From: an uncultured Lachnospiraceae bacterium
GTDB taxonomy: Bacteria > Bacillota_A > Clostridia > Lachnospirales > Lachnospiraceae
Reading direction: 5' to 3'
Length of the DNA: 12,768 nt
NCBI GenBank assembly: GCA_910585655.1
Contig: CAJUFW010000094.1
Location: 1-12,768, forward strand
The translations under genes and the position numbers were made by a program. Positions 7,199 to 12,768 of this stretch are shown here, in pieces (the first letter of the stretch is position 1; each line of letters begins with the position of its first letter). The notes under the pieces are model-generated. The model was not told the origin of the DNA. It did no database searches and saw only the letters and a list, made by a program, of their open reading frames with translations.

Positions 7199-8110
7199 AT
7201 GAAAAAAGAGAACAGGAAAAAGATTCTGTTTTTGTACGTGGATGGAACGCTGGTGCATGCGGCGAGGGATGAATATATTCCGGAGTCAGCTATCCAGGCG
7301 ATACGAACGGCGCGCCGCATGGGACATTTGGTCTTTCTATGTACGGGGCGGAGTAAGGCAGAAATTTATCCGAAGATTTATGAAATCGGCATCGACGGAG
7401 TAATCGGGGCGGCAGGTGGTTTTATTGAGGTAATCGACAGAGTATCCGGCGAGGAAAAAGAAATTTTTCATCGGACGATTGCCGCAGAATCGGCTGCGGA
7501 AATTGCGGCGTACCTAGACGAACATGGAATCGACTACTACATGGAGTGCAACGAAGGCTTGTATGCTTCCCGCAACCTGATTCCTCATATCCGTCAGGTG
7601 TTAGGCGGGAACGGGCATTTTATCAACAGTCTCAAAACAGGAGGTGTTCCGGCAGAACTGGATATCAATAAAATTTCTTTTTTGGAGACAAACGGTTCCC
7701 GCTACCAGGACGTATACGACCGCTTTCATGAGGACTTTTATATGGTACGCTGTACGGTGCCGGATTTTGGAGAGGAAAGCGGAGAAATTTCCGTAAAAGG
7801 AATCAACAAATCGACAGCCATTCATACGTTATTAGATTATCTGGAACAGGAAGAACCGGTTTATACGGAGCGTATGTTTCATACGCTTGCGATAGGAGAC
7901 GGCATGAACGATGTAGAAATGTTTCAGGCAGTAGATGTAGCGATAGCGATGGGAAATGCCAAGGAGGGTCTAAAGGAGCTGGCGGACTATGTGACGACAG
8001 ATATTTTAGAAGATGGGATTTACAATGCTTTTCGGCACTTTGGGCTGTTAGAGGAAGAAGACTTGCCAGAGAGAAATTCTGGAATGTTGGCAGAAAGGAA
8101 AGGAATATGA
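7199..8110 (+). CDS. Cof-type HAD-superfamily hydrolase with Tyr in place of the nucleophile Asp
   Basis: A 303-residue protein of the Cof/YbjI-like HAD subfamily (IIB cap), normally a cytoplasmic phosphatase of sugar phosphates or flavin-type substrates. Motif II is 'VFLCTGRS' with T49, motif III K204 in 'GINKSTAI', and motif IV 'GDGMND' with D234 and D238; the cap occupies roughly residues 80-195. Motif I, however, reads FLYVDGTL: Y13 stands where the phosphoryl-accepting Asp should be, with the second Asp (D15) kept. The codon is TAC at 7235-7237, one base from GAC. As read, the protein should lack normal phosphatase chemistry. ATG 7199 is preferred because AAAGGGG precedes it, 31 bases after the aminopeptidase stop. 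Its last bases overlap the next gene by ATGA. Confidence 0.85.
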   Translation: MKKENRKKILFLYVDGTLVHAARDEYIPESAIQAIRTARRMGHLVFLCTGRSKAEIYPKIYEIGIDGVIGAAGGFIEVIDRVSGEEKEIFHRTIAAESAAEIAAYLDEHGIDYYMECNEGLYASRNLIPHIRQVLGGNGHFINSLKTGGVPAELDINKISFLETNGSRYQDVYDRFHEDFYMVRCTVPDFGEESGEISVKGINKSTAIHTLLDYLEQEEPVYTERMFHTLAIGDGMNDVEMFQAVDVAIAMGNAKEGLKELADYVTTDILEDGIYNAFRHFGLLEEEDLPERNSGMLAERKGI

Positions 8111-8706
8111 GCAGAAGACAAAGGGTGCCTTATTCTCTGGATACAGGTGGGATAAAAAGTCTTTCAGAGCAAGATATCAAAATGATCCTGCGGGGAGCTG
8201 ACGAATTGATTGTAGTCGGAGGTCGAAGTATGCTGGCAAAAATTTTAAAGGGCTCTAAGGATAAAAAGCTGCTAGAGCTTCATTTGGAAAATTGCCCGGC
8301 TTACGGTTATTTTTCTTCTCTGACATTGGCAGAGATTTCCTTTCGGATAGATTGGATGATTCAAAGGGATTATCTGGATATCGAATACAAGGGAAGACTT
8401 CCGATGCTGATTTTTTCTAAAAAAGGTTGGGAAATCGAAAAGGAAACTTATACAGAGGAGATTCATCAAAAGCTGTATCAGGCGGCTATGGAAAAAAGAA
8501 GCGCGCAGACCATTTCGGAACTGGAGCAGATAAACCGCGAGGTTTTGTTTGGAGCATTGGAAAAAATTCGTGCCAGCAGGAATTTGGCGTTTCTTCCGTT
8601 TTTGGAGGAATGGAAGCCAGGAGAGGTGAGAAAGGTTAGAGAGCGGATTGGCAGCGTGATAAAGAGCCTGAAAAGCGTGGATGGAGAAGAAGCTGAAAAA
8701 AGCTAG
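8107..8706 (+). CDS. RQC-minor-1 family DNA-binding protein (function unknown)
   Basis: A 199-residue protein that I recognise as the RQC-minor-1 family, named for its resemblance to the winged-helix RQC domain of RecQ helicases. The N-terminal part, 'RVPYSLDTGGIKSLSEQDIK' then 'ILRGADELIVVGGRSMLAKI', and the conserved 'LKGSKDKK' and 'PAYGYFSSLT' lead to 'RIDWMIQRDYLDIEY' followed by 'GRLPMLIFSKKGWEIEKETY', the winged-helix core up to about residue 118. The remaining 80 residues are helical and end with 'VRERIGSVIKSLKS'. No helicase or nuclease motif is present. The start overlaps the HAD gene by four bases, so translation is coupled. Family membership is from memory; binding site and role are not known from the sequence. 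Confidence 0.78.
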   Translation: MSRRQRVPYSLDTGGIKSLSEQDIKMILRGADELIVVGGRSMLAKILKGSKDKKLLELHLENCPAYGYFSSLTLAEISFRIDWMIQRDYLDIEYKGRLPMLIFSKKGWEIEKETYTEEIHQKLYQAAMEKRSAQTISELEQINREVLFGALEKIRASRNLAFLPFLEEWKPGEVRKVRERIGSVIKSLKSVDGEEAEKS

Positions 8707-8725
8707 AGGTATAGGAGGAACTCAC

Positions 8726-10375
8726 ATGATACCAGAAAAAGATTGGATCAAGGATCTGGTTGTCTACCAAATTTATCCACGGAGTTTTTATGATTCCAAC
8801 GGGGACGGAATCGGTGATCTGCTGGGGATTTTACAGAAGTTGGATTACTTGGAGGAGCTTGGTGTCAACGCCTTGTGGCTTTCTCCGGTCTATTGTTCGC
8901 CGAATGACGACAATGGCTATGACATTTCGGATTATCAGGACATTATGGAAGAATTTGGAACGCTGGAGGATTGGGATCGTTTGAAGGCTGCCTGTAAGAA
9001 AAAGGGGATTCGTCTGATTATGGATTTGGTGGTCAATCATTCTTCAGACGAACATGCCTGGTTTCTGGAATCTCGTTCTTCAAGAGAAAATCCCAAAAGC
9101 GAGTATTATATCTGGCGGGATCCGGTAGACGGTCATGAGCCGAACAACTGGGCGTCGGTGTTTGGAGGCAGCGCCTGGGAATATGTGCCGGAACGGGGGC
9201 AGTATTATTTTCATTATTTTTCTAAAAAACAGCCGGATCTGAACTGGGCATGTAAAGAGCTTAGGGAAGAACTGTTTGCAATGATGAACTGGTGGGCAAA
9301 TCGGGGTGTGGACGGATTTCGGGTAGATGCGATCAGCTATTTAGACAAGCCACAGGACTTTCCGAACTCTGCTCTGCCGCCGCAGCCGGACGGGTATTCT
9401 TTTCCGGACTGCCTTGTCGGACGAGCCGGGACACATGCGTATATTCAGGAAATGAATCGGCAGGTATATACTCCGCATAACCTGTTTACGGTAGGAGAAG
9501 TGGCAGCGCCTACCGTAGAAGAGCTTGCAAACTATGTAAAGACCAGCCGCCAGGAATTTGATATGGCGATTCCTTTTGTGCCGCCGAGCGTGGAAATTGA
9601 CACCTGGTCGCCGGAAAAGTTAAGAGCGGATATTGAGGAAAGCTATCGGGTGTTAAAGGAAGAGGGCTGGTGGGCAAGATTTTTTAGCAATCATGATAAA
9701 CCTCGCCAAGTTTCGCTATATGGGGATGATGAGAAATATTGGGAAGTTTCGGCGAAATTTCTGGCAATGTTTCTTCATAGTCTGCCGGGGACGCCTTTTG
9801 TGTATCAGGGCGAGGAAATCGGTATGACAAATGTAAGACTATCGTCGATAGAGGACTATAACGATCCGAGTACTCATAACGATTATCAGCAGTATCTGTT
9901 GGCTGGGATGACTCCGGAAGCTGCACTGGCTCGTGTCCAACTGGAAAGCCGGGACAATGCCCGTACCCCGATGCAGTGGAATAGCTCCCGGCATGGCGGT
10001 TTTACCTCTGGTACACCATGGCTGGCGGTAAATCCTAACACGGAAAAAATCAACGTAGAGGCACAGCGTCAGGATCCTTACTCTATTTTCCAGTGCTACC
10101 GAAGGCTGATTGCTCTGCGGAAAAGCTCGACAGCGCTTTCGCGGGGAGAGCTGACCTTTTTGGAAACAAGCAGCAAAGAGGTATTTGCTTTTACCAAAAC
10201 GACACCAGAAGAGAGTCTGCTGATTGCCCATAACTTTTCCGGGCAGGAACAGGAGGCTCCCGCTGCCTTGCAGGAGGCAGAAGGGGAGGTACTGCTTTCT
10301 TCCTATGACAGAGAAGGGGGCTATCAGGGAGCGAGGCTACGACCTTATGAATCTATCTTCCTGCGGCTAAAATAA
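8726..10375 (+). CDS. Alpha-glucosidase / oligo-1,6-glucosidase-like glycoside hydrolase, GH13
   Basis: A 549-residue cytoplasmic retaining glycosidase that should cleave alpha-glucosidic bonds in short oligosaccharides. GH13 regions in order are 'DLVVNH' (D100-H105), 'GFRVDAISY' with nucleophile D201, 'TVGEVAAP' with acid/base E258, and 'FFSNHDKPR' with D324. The start 'WIKDLVVYQIYPRSFYDSNG' then 'DGIGDL' and 'QPDLNW' place it in the GH13_31/oligo-1,6-glucosidase branch, where 540-570 residues is usual. The residue after the nucleophile, Val in oligo-1,6-glucosidases and Thr in many alpha-1,4 enzymes, is Ala202, so linkage preference is open. No signal peptide is seen. ATG 8726 has AGGAGG 8 bases upstream and follows the previous stop by 19 bases; an earlier ATG at 8681 lies inside that gene. 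Confidence 0.92.
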   Translation: MIPEKDWIKDLVVYQIYPRSFYDSNGDGIGDLLGILQKLDYLEELGVNALWLSPVYCSPNDDNGYDISDYQDIMEEFGTLEDWDRLKAACKKKGIRLIMDLVVNHSSDEHAWFLESRSSRENPKSEYYIWRDPVDGHEPNNWASVFGGSAWEYVPERGQYYFHYFSKKQPDLNWACKELREELFAMMNWWANRGVDGFRVDAISYLDKPQDFPNSALPPQPDGYSFPDCLVGRAGTHAYIQEMNRQVYTPHNLFTVGEVAAPTVEELANYVKTSRQEFDMAIPFVPPSVEIDTWSPEKLRADIEESYRVLKEEGWWARFFSNHDKPRQVSLYGDDEKYWEVSAKFLAMFLHSLPGTPFVYQGEEIGMTNVRLSSIEDYNDPSTHNDYQQYLLAGMTPEAALARVQLESRDNARTPMQWNSSRHGGFTSGTPWLAVNPNTEKINVEAQRQDPYSIFQCYRRLIALRKSSTALSRGELTFLETSSKEVFAFTKTTPEESLLIAHNFSGQEQEAPAALQEAEGEVLLSSYDREGGYQGARLRPYESIFLRLK

Positions 10376-10408
10376 GACCATGAAAGAAAGGCAGCGGACA
10401 GTGGTTTA

Positions 10409-10451
10409 TTTATATGATAGGAAAGTTCTCTGAATTTCCCTATCATATAAA
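10409..10451. repeat. Long near-perfect hairpin after the alpha-glucosidase gene
   Basis: TTTATATGATAGG (10409-10421) is fully complementary to 10439-10451. Inside, AAA pairs with TTT and TTC with GAA around a TCT loop, interrupted only by single unpaired bases (G10425 and C10438), giving about 19 bp of stem. No T-run follows on either strand, so it is not a textbook terminator, though it sits where the operon transcript should end. The stop codon of the GyrI-like remnant on the other strand falls within its right arm. Confidence 0.8.
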
Positions 10452-10601
10452 AGCCCTCCGGGGGATGCGCACTTCGCGCCTAAGGAAAATGTCTGTTGAC
10501 GCAGACGCGCTCCGGCGTGGATCGCTTAAATAGATTTCATGATGAAGCCGTTTTTCGGAAAAGTCGCTGGTATAGCTATGTTCCAAAAGGAAAGTCTCCA
10601 T
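10443..10601 (-). pseudogene. Remnant of a GyrI-like small-molecule-binding domain protein
   Basis: On the minus strand a 52-codon frame from ATG 10601-10599 reads, over residues 4-30, as the C-terminal signature of GyrI-like (COG4832/AraC effector-binding type) proteins: '..FLLEHSYTSDFSEKR' then 'LHHEIYLSDPRR'. Full-length members are about 200 residues and continue '..PEKLKTVIRHPI'. Here the first 150 or so residues are missing: a stop codon (TAA) is two codons upstream of the ATG, and only about 36 bases separate it from the regulator stop. After DPRR the frame runs into palindrome-rich sequence and stops at TGA. GyrI-like genes are commonly paired with YafY-type WYL regulators of the kind just upstream, which fits. 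It is almost certainly non-functional. Confidence 0.75.
10452..10520. repeat. Palindrome-rich GC-rich patch, possible intergenic repeat element
   Basis: This GC-rich patch holds several short hairpins in a row: CCC-TCC-GGG, GCGC-ACTTC-GCGC, GTCTG-TTGACG-CAGAC and CGC-TCCG-GCG. Its density of short palindromes resembles REP/MITE-type intergenic elements, but a single copy in the window cannot show that it is repeated. On the minus strand it lies where the end of the GyrI-like protein should be, which suggests it interrupted or replaced that end. Confidence 0.4.
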
Positions 10602-10637
10602 TTTTTAATATGTTGCCAAGAGGCTTTGCTGGGCAGC

Positions 10638-11437
10638 TTAGTGGTTCGATTCGTAGTGCGCCAGAACTCTTTTGAGGGCTTTGGTAAGCTCCTGACGAAG
10701 CTCGACCGGCTCTAACAGCTCAGCTTGGTCGCGAAAGCTAAGAAGCCAGGTGATGAGGTTTTCCTTATCCGTATAATCGGCTTGAAAAAGAAGCCTGCCG
10801 TCTTCCTGTTCCTGATAGCAGCTCGTTCCGAATTCTTCAACCAGACGCCATTTACAGCCAGTTTCAAAGAGGGCTTTTACCCGGATGCCGCCGGAAAAAA
10901 TCTGTTCGTTTGTTAAATCCGGTAAAGGAACATTCCGTTTGATAAAAACCGTGTCGGAAAAAGCCAGCTGATCTATTCGGTTGAGCTTAAAAAGACGGAA
11001 ATCAGTGCGATGCTTACACCATCCCCAGACATACCAGCTTGACCAGCGGAAAATCAAATAGTAGGGTTCGATGCTCCGCCTGCTTTCGCCCTTTGGAGAA
11101 TAGTAGTAAAAGCTAAGCTCCCGGCAATGGTCAATCGCCTGGCGGATCAGTTCGATTTTGGGGGCGAGCGAATCCTTATACCAGGAGGAAAGGTCAATCA
11201 GAACAGATTGGTTTCCAGCCAGAAAATTGGAAGAACCAGCCGAAAGCTTTCCATAATCGAGATTCCACCGTTTGCACCCTGACGGGTGACAATCGGAATT
11301 CCGGCTTTACACAAAGCCTCAATGTCCCGGTTGATGGTCCGTCTGGATACCTCAAACCGTTCGGCGAGAGAGGGGGCAGTGGTAGATTCCTGCTGCAGCA
11401 GAATAGCGAGAATGCCGATTAGACGATCCAGTTTCAT
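10638..11437 (-). pseudogene. YafY/WYL-type transcriptional regulator, internally deleted and frameshifted
   Basis: The N-terminal frame (11437 down to a TGA at 11200-11198) starts MKLDRLIGILAILLQQ and holds an HTH_11 winged helix ('TAPSLAERFEVSRRTINRDI' then 'EALCKAGIPIVT'), ending 'GGISIMES..' before going off frame. A second frame, open past 11250, reads 'KLSAGSSNFLAGNQ', 'LIDLSSWYKDSLAPKIELIR', 'YYYSPKGESRRSIEPYYLIF' and the WYL core 'RWSSWYVWGWCKHR', ending at TAA 10640-10638. The junction is at about 11247-11252. Relatives as I recall them are about 300 residues, with some 35 residues between 'GGISIME' and 'KLSAGS' that are absent here, so a deletion of roughly 100 bases plus a frame change fits. 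The ribosome binding site (11444-11451) and the HTH survive, so a 79-residue HTH-only protein could still be made. Confidence 0.82.
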
Positions 11438-11499
11438 AGAATCACTCCTCAGGTAGTAAAGTAATGCTTCCGGCGGTTTTTCTTACCGTTTGCGGCTAG

Positions 11500-11533
11500 C
11501 ATAACACATAAAACAGGACAATAATGTGTCATG
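11500..11533. promoter_or_regulatory. Inverted repeat in the divergent intergenic region, candidate operator
   Basis: CATAACACAT (11500-11509) and ATGTGTCATG (11524-11533) are complementary at 9 of 10 positions across a 14-base spacer. The site lies between the start of the broken WYL regulator and the promoter of the nucleotidyltransferase gene, a typical place for an autoregulatory operator. There is no T-run, so a terminator is unlikely. That it binds this regulator is inference. Confidence 0.4.
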
Positions 11534-11585
11534 ATAAAAAATTTTGTTTTTGGAGTTTTGCTTTGGAATTTTCCGGAGATTCGTT

Positions 11586-11615
11586 TTGACAAGAGGAGAG
11601 TTCCTATGGTAGCAT
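11586..11615 (+). promoter_or_regulatory. Sigma-A promoter for the nucleotidyltransferase gene
   Basis: A perfect TTGACA (11586-11591) is followed after 18 bases by TAGCAT (11610-11615), four of six matches to TATAAT. The distance to ATG 11676 leaves a leader of about 55 bases ending in a strong AGGAGG (11662-11667), 8 bases before the start. Confidence 0.55.
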
Positions 11616-11675
11616 AAAAGAAAAATCTAAAAAAGGAAGGAACCTTTACGGACACGCATCCAGGAGGTATTCACC

Positions 11676-12320
11676 ATGAACATGCGTATGAACGGATTAT
11701 CGCAAAAAAGCCGGGGGTTATACGAGAGGTTATCGAACGAAGAGAAAGGGGGAAGAAGCCGGATGCCAGACGAAAATAAAGCAAGAAAGAAACAGGCAGA
11801 TCTTATTTTATATCAGTATGGGCTATGGGAGGAAATAAAGAAGTATGGAGTTCCTCACCTTATCGGTAGCTATCGGATGGATATGATGGCATGGAATGAT
11901 TTGGATCTGGATATAGAAAACGATGCGATGTCGTTGGATAAGCTATACCGGTTATCCGAATTTATTCTCAGACACTTTCATCCGACGTGGTACGAGGCAA
12001 AGGAGGAAGTTACGAGCGAGGGAAAAAAGGTTTGGTTTCACGGCTTTGAAACCTTGATAGAAGGGGAGCTTTGGAACATTGATTTGTGGTTTTTTGATCG
12101 GGAAACGATTCAGGCGGCGGAAAAGGATTGCGACAGGCGACTACAGCAGGTAAACGCCCGCCCTGGTTCACGGGAACAGATCCTTTGTTTAAAGAAAGAT
12201 TTGATAAAGCGTGGCTTGTATTCGTTCGGGCAATATACCAGTATGGATGTTTATGAGGCGGTTTTGGACAGGCAGATAACAGGAATAGAGGAATTTTTAG
12301 CCAGCCGAAAAAGAGGATAA
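11676..12320 (+). CDS. Nucleotidyltransferase-fold protein of unknown substrate
   Basis: A 214-residue protein with a minimal nucleotidyltransferase active site: 'HLIGSYRMDMMAWNDLDLDI' at residues 61-80, where GSY (64-66) and the alternating aspartates D75, D77 and D79 match the GS...DxD pattern that binds metal and nucleotide. The conserved 'FHPTWYEAKEEV' and 'KVWFHGFETLIEGELWNIDL' then 'WFFD' segments and the C-terminal 'KKDLIKRGLYSFGQYTSMDV' then 'YEAV' I recall from a small uncharacterised Firmicutes family. It is not a recognised aminoglycoside or tRNA nucleotidyltransferase, and no antitoxin-like HEPN partner is adjacent. ATG 11676 has the best ribosome binding site; ATG 11763 (residue 30, just before PDENKARKKQ) with upstream AAAGGGGG is a possible alternative. 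It is monocistronic and divergent from the broken regulator. Confidence 0.72.
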   Translation: MNMRMNGLSQKSRGLYERLSNEEKGGRSRMPDENKARKKQADLILYQYGLWEEIKKYGVPHLIGSYRMDMMAWNDLDLDIENDAMSLDKLYRLSEFILRHFHPTWYEAKEEVTSEGKKVWFHGFETLIEGELWNIDLWFFDRETIQAAEKDCDRRLQQVNARPGSREQILCLKKDLIKRGLYSFGQYTSMDVYEAVLDRQITGIEEFLASRKRG

Positions 12321-12417
12321 GGGAAGAAAGCAGGCATACCATACCACTCCGGTTCATACAATGTAAAAACAAAGTGAAAGCCGTCAGGAATTCCCGGCGG
12401 CTGGGGTGGAAAATGCC

Positions 12418-12549
12418 ATGAAAGGGTATATCGAAGAACGCGCGGTAGACATCGCTAACTATATCGTGGAGCAAAATGCGACCGTGAGGCAGACCGCGAA
12501 GCAATTTGGGATTAGTAAGAGTACGGTACATGCAGTCGTAACGAAATAG
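12418..12549 (+). pseudogene. spoIIID: SpoIIID remnant, truncated after the helix-turn-helix
   Basis: The 43-codon frame starts MKGYIEERAVDIANYIVEQN and continues ATVRQTAKQFGISKSTVH, an excellent match to the N-terminal half of SpoIIID, the mother-cell sporulation transcription factor of about 80-93 residues. Family members continue from 'STVHK' into 'DVTERL..INP' and a C-terminal basic helix that also contacts DNA. Here the sequence reads STVHAVVTK and stops at TAG 12547-12549. Shifted in frame, the DNA immediately after reads GAACGTTTG (Glu-Arg-Leu), possibly the old 'ERL' displaced by a few inserted bases, and then decays. The C-terminal half is absent from the following 120 bases. A GGGGTGG stretch precedes the ATG. 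It is probably a pseudogene; a short functional paralogue is less likely. Confidence 0.75.
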
Positions 12550-12634
12550 AACGTTTGATAAAAAGAGAAGTATGGACGATTGTATAGAGGTTTATTACGG
12601 ATTGAAATAATCTTGTATAATAATAAGAATATAA

Positions 12635-12668
12635 AAAAGCAGATGTGAAGTGAGCATCTGTTTTTTAT
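12635..12668. terminator. Bidirectional Rho-independent terminator
   Basis: A run of A precedes GCAGATG, a 9-base loop, then CATCTGTTTTTT. CAGATG pairs with CATCTG, and the A-run can pair with the T-run with one bulged G. On the minus strand it follows the stop of the XRE-type gene at a distance of about 10 bases and ends in T residues, and it can also stop rightward transcription from the SpoIIID remnant side. Confidence 0.75.
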
Positions 12669-12676
12669 ATGGTCTT

Positions 12677-12768
12677 TTATTCATCATCAAAGATGGTTTC
12701 ATTCATTTCAGGGAAATCTAATAACTCAGATACTGTCATGCCTAAACCGATTGCCAGTTTGTGGAGTG
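12677..12768 (-). CDS. XRE-family helix-turn-helix regulator, C-terminal end (partial)
   Basis: The minus strand reads LHKLAIGLGMTVSELLDFPE followed by an acidic tail ending FDDE and TAA at 12679-12677. 'L.KLA.GLGM.VSELLDF' is the last helix of Cro/C1-type (HTH_3) domains, so this is the end of a small DNA-binding regulator whose start lies beyond the window. Nothing can be said about its targets. Confidence 0.7.
   Translation of the reverse strand, partial: LHKLAIGLGMTVSELLDFPEMNETIFDDE

Noticed and set aside
12379..12402. Terminator before the SpoIIID remnant
   Set aside because: A 7-bp stem (AGCCGTC with GGCGGCT, one G-T pair) exists, but GGGG rather than T residues follow.
12010..12531. 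A 173-codon minus-strand open frame
   Set aside because: It is antisense to the nucleotidyltransferase and SpoIIID remnant frames, which have clear family motifs and ribosome binding sites; the minus frame has neither.
11676..12549. Toxin-antitoxin or defence island built from the nucleotidyltransferase and the short HTH frame
   Set aside because: The short frame is clearly SpoIIID-derived rather than an antitoxin, the genes are 97 bases apart without coupling, and the nucleotidyltransferase lacks MNT/AbiEii-type features I can recognise.
12601..12630. Promoter at TATAAT (12616-12621)
   Set aside because: No acceptable -35 box at 16-18 bases (TATTAC) and the TG lacks the extra base of an extended -10; no plus-strand gene follows before the terminator.

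Overview
The window looks like chromosomal DNA of a spore-lineage Clostridia member, most likely Lachnospiraceae (former Clostridium cluster XIVa). The evidence is strong AGGAGG-type ribosome binding sites, consensus sigma-A promoters, moderate GC, tightly packed co-directional genes, a SpoIIID remnant, a YtvI-like membrane protein and an RQC-minor-1 family protein. The taxonomic call is inference from protein style; no marker gene is present.

Layout. (1) 1-2120: a TrpXYZ-like ABC importer: the end of a substrate-binding protein, a permease and an ATPase. The first two genes are separated by 2.2 tandem copies of a 115-bp hairpin-forming repeat. (2) 2149-5027: a strong hairpin terminator with a consensus promoter nested in it, then a zinc/manganese-type importer (ZnuA-, ZnuC-, ZnuB-like). 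A nearly T-free, purine-rich stretch lies between the binding protein and the ATPase and encodes a Lys/Arg-rich extension of the ATPase. (3) 5053-10375: a new promoter followed by five close-packed genes: AI-2E/YtvI-like membrane protein, methionine aminopeptidase with an N-terminal SEC-C zinc motif, Cof-type HAD phosphatase whose nucleophile Asp is replaced by Tyr, RQC-minor-1 DNA-binding protein, and GH13 alpha-glucosidase. (4) 10409-11437, minus strand: a decayed regulator/effector pair. The YafY/WYL regulator has lost an internal segment and its reading frame, and downstream of it is a short remnant of a GyrI-like effector-binding protein whose C-terminus runs into palindrome-rich DNA. (5) 11500-12768: an inverted repeat and promoter in the divergent intergenic region, an intact nucleotidyltransferase-fold protein of unknown substrate, a SpoIIID fragment cut off just after its helix-turn-helix, a bidirectional terminator and the 3' end of an XRE-type regulator on the minus strand.

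How it fits together. The left half is nutrient and metal uptake; the middle operon mixes housekeeping genes (protein N-terminal maturation, oligosaccharide cleavage) with a probable sporulation membrane protein; the right third is a zone of gene decay. I do not see a convincing new multi-gene system. The most informative oddities are the HAD active-site substitution, the GyrI and SpoIIID remnants, the regulator deletion and the tandem hairpin repeat. Homology statements come from recognising motifs and recalled family sequences; no database search was run.
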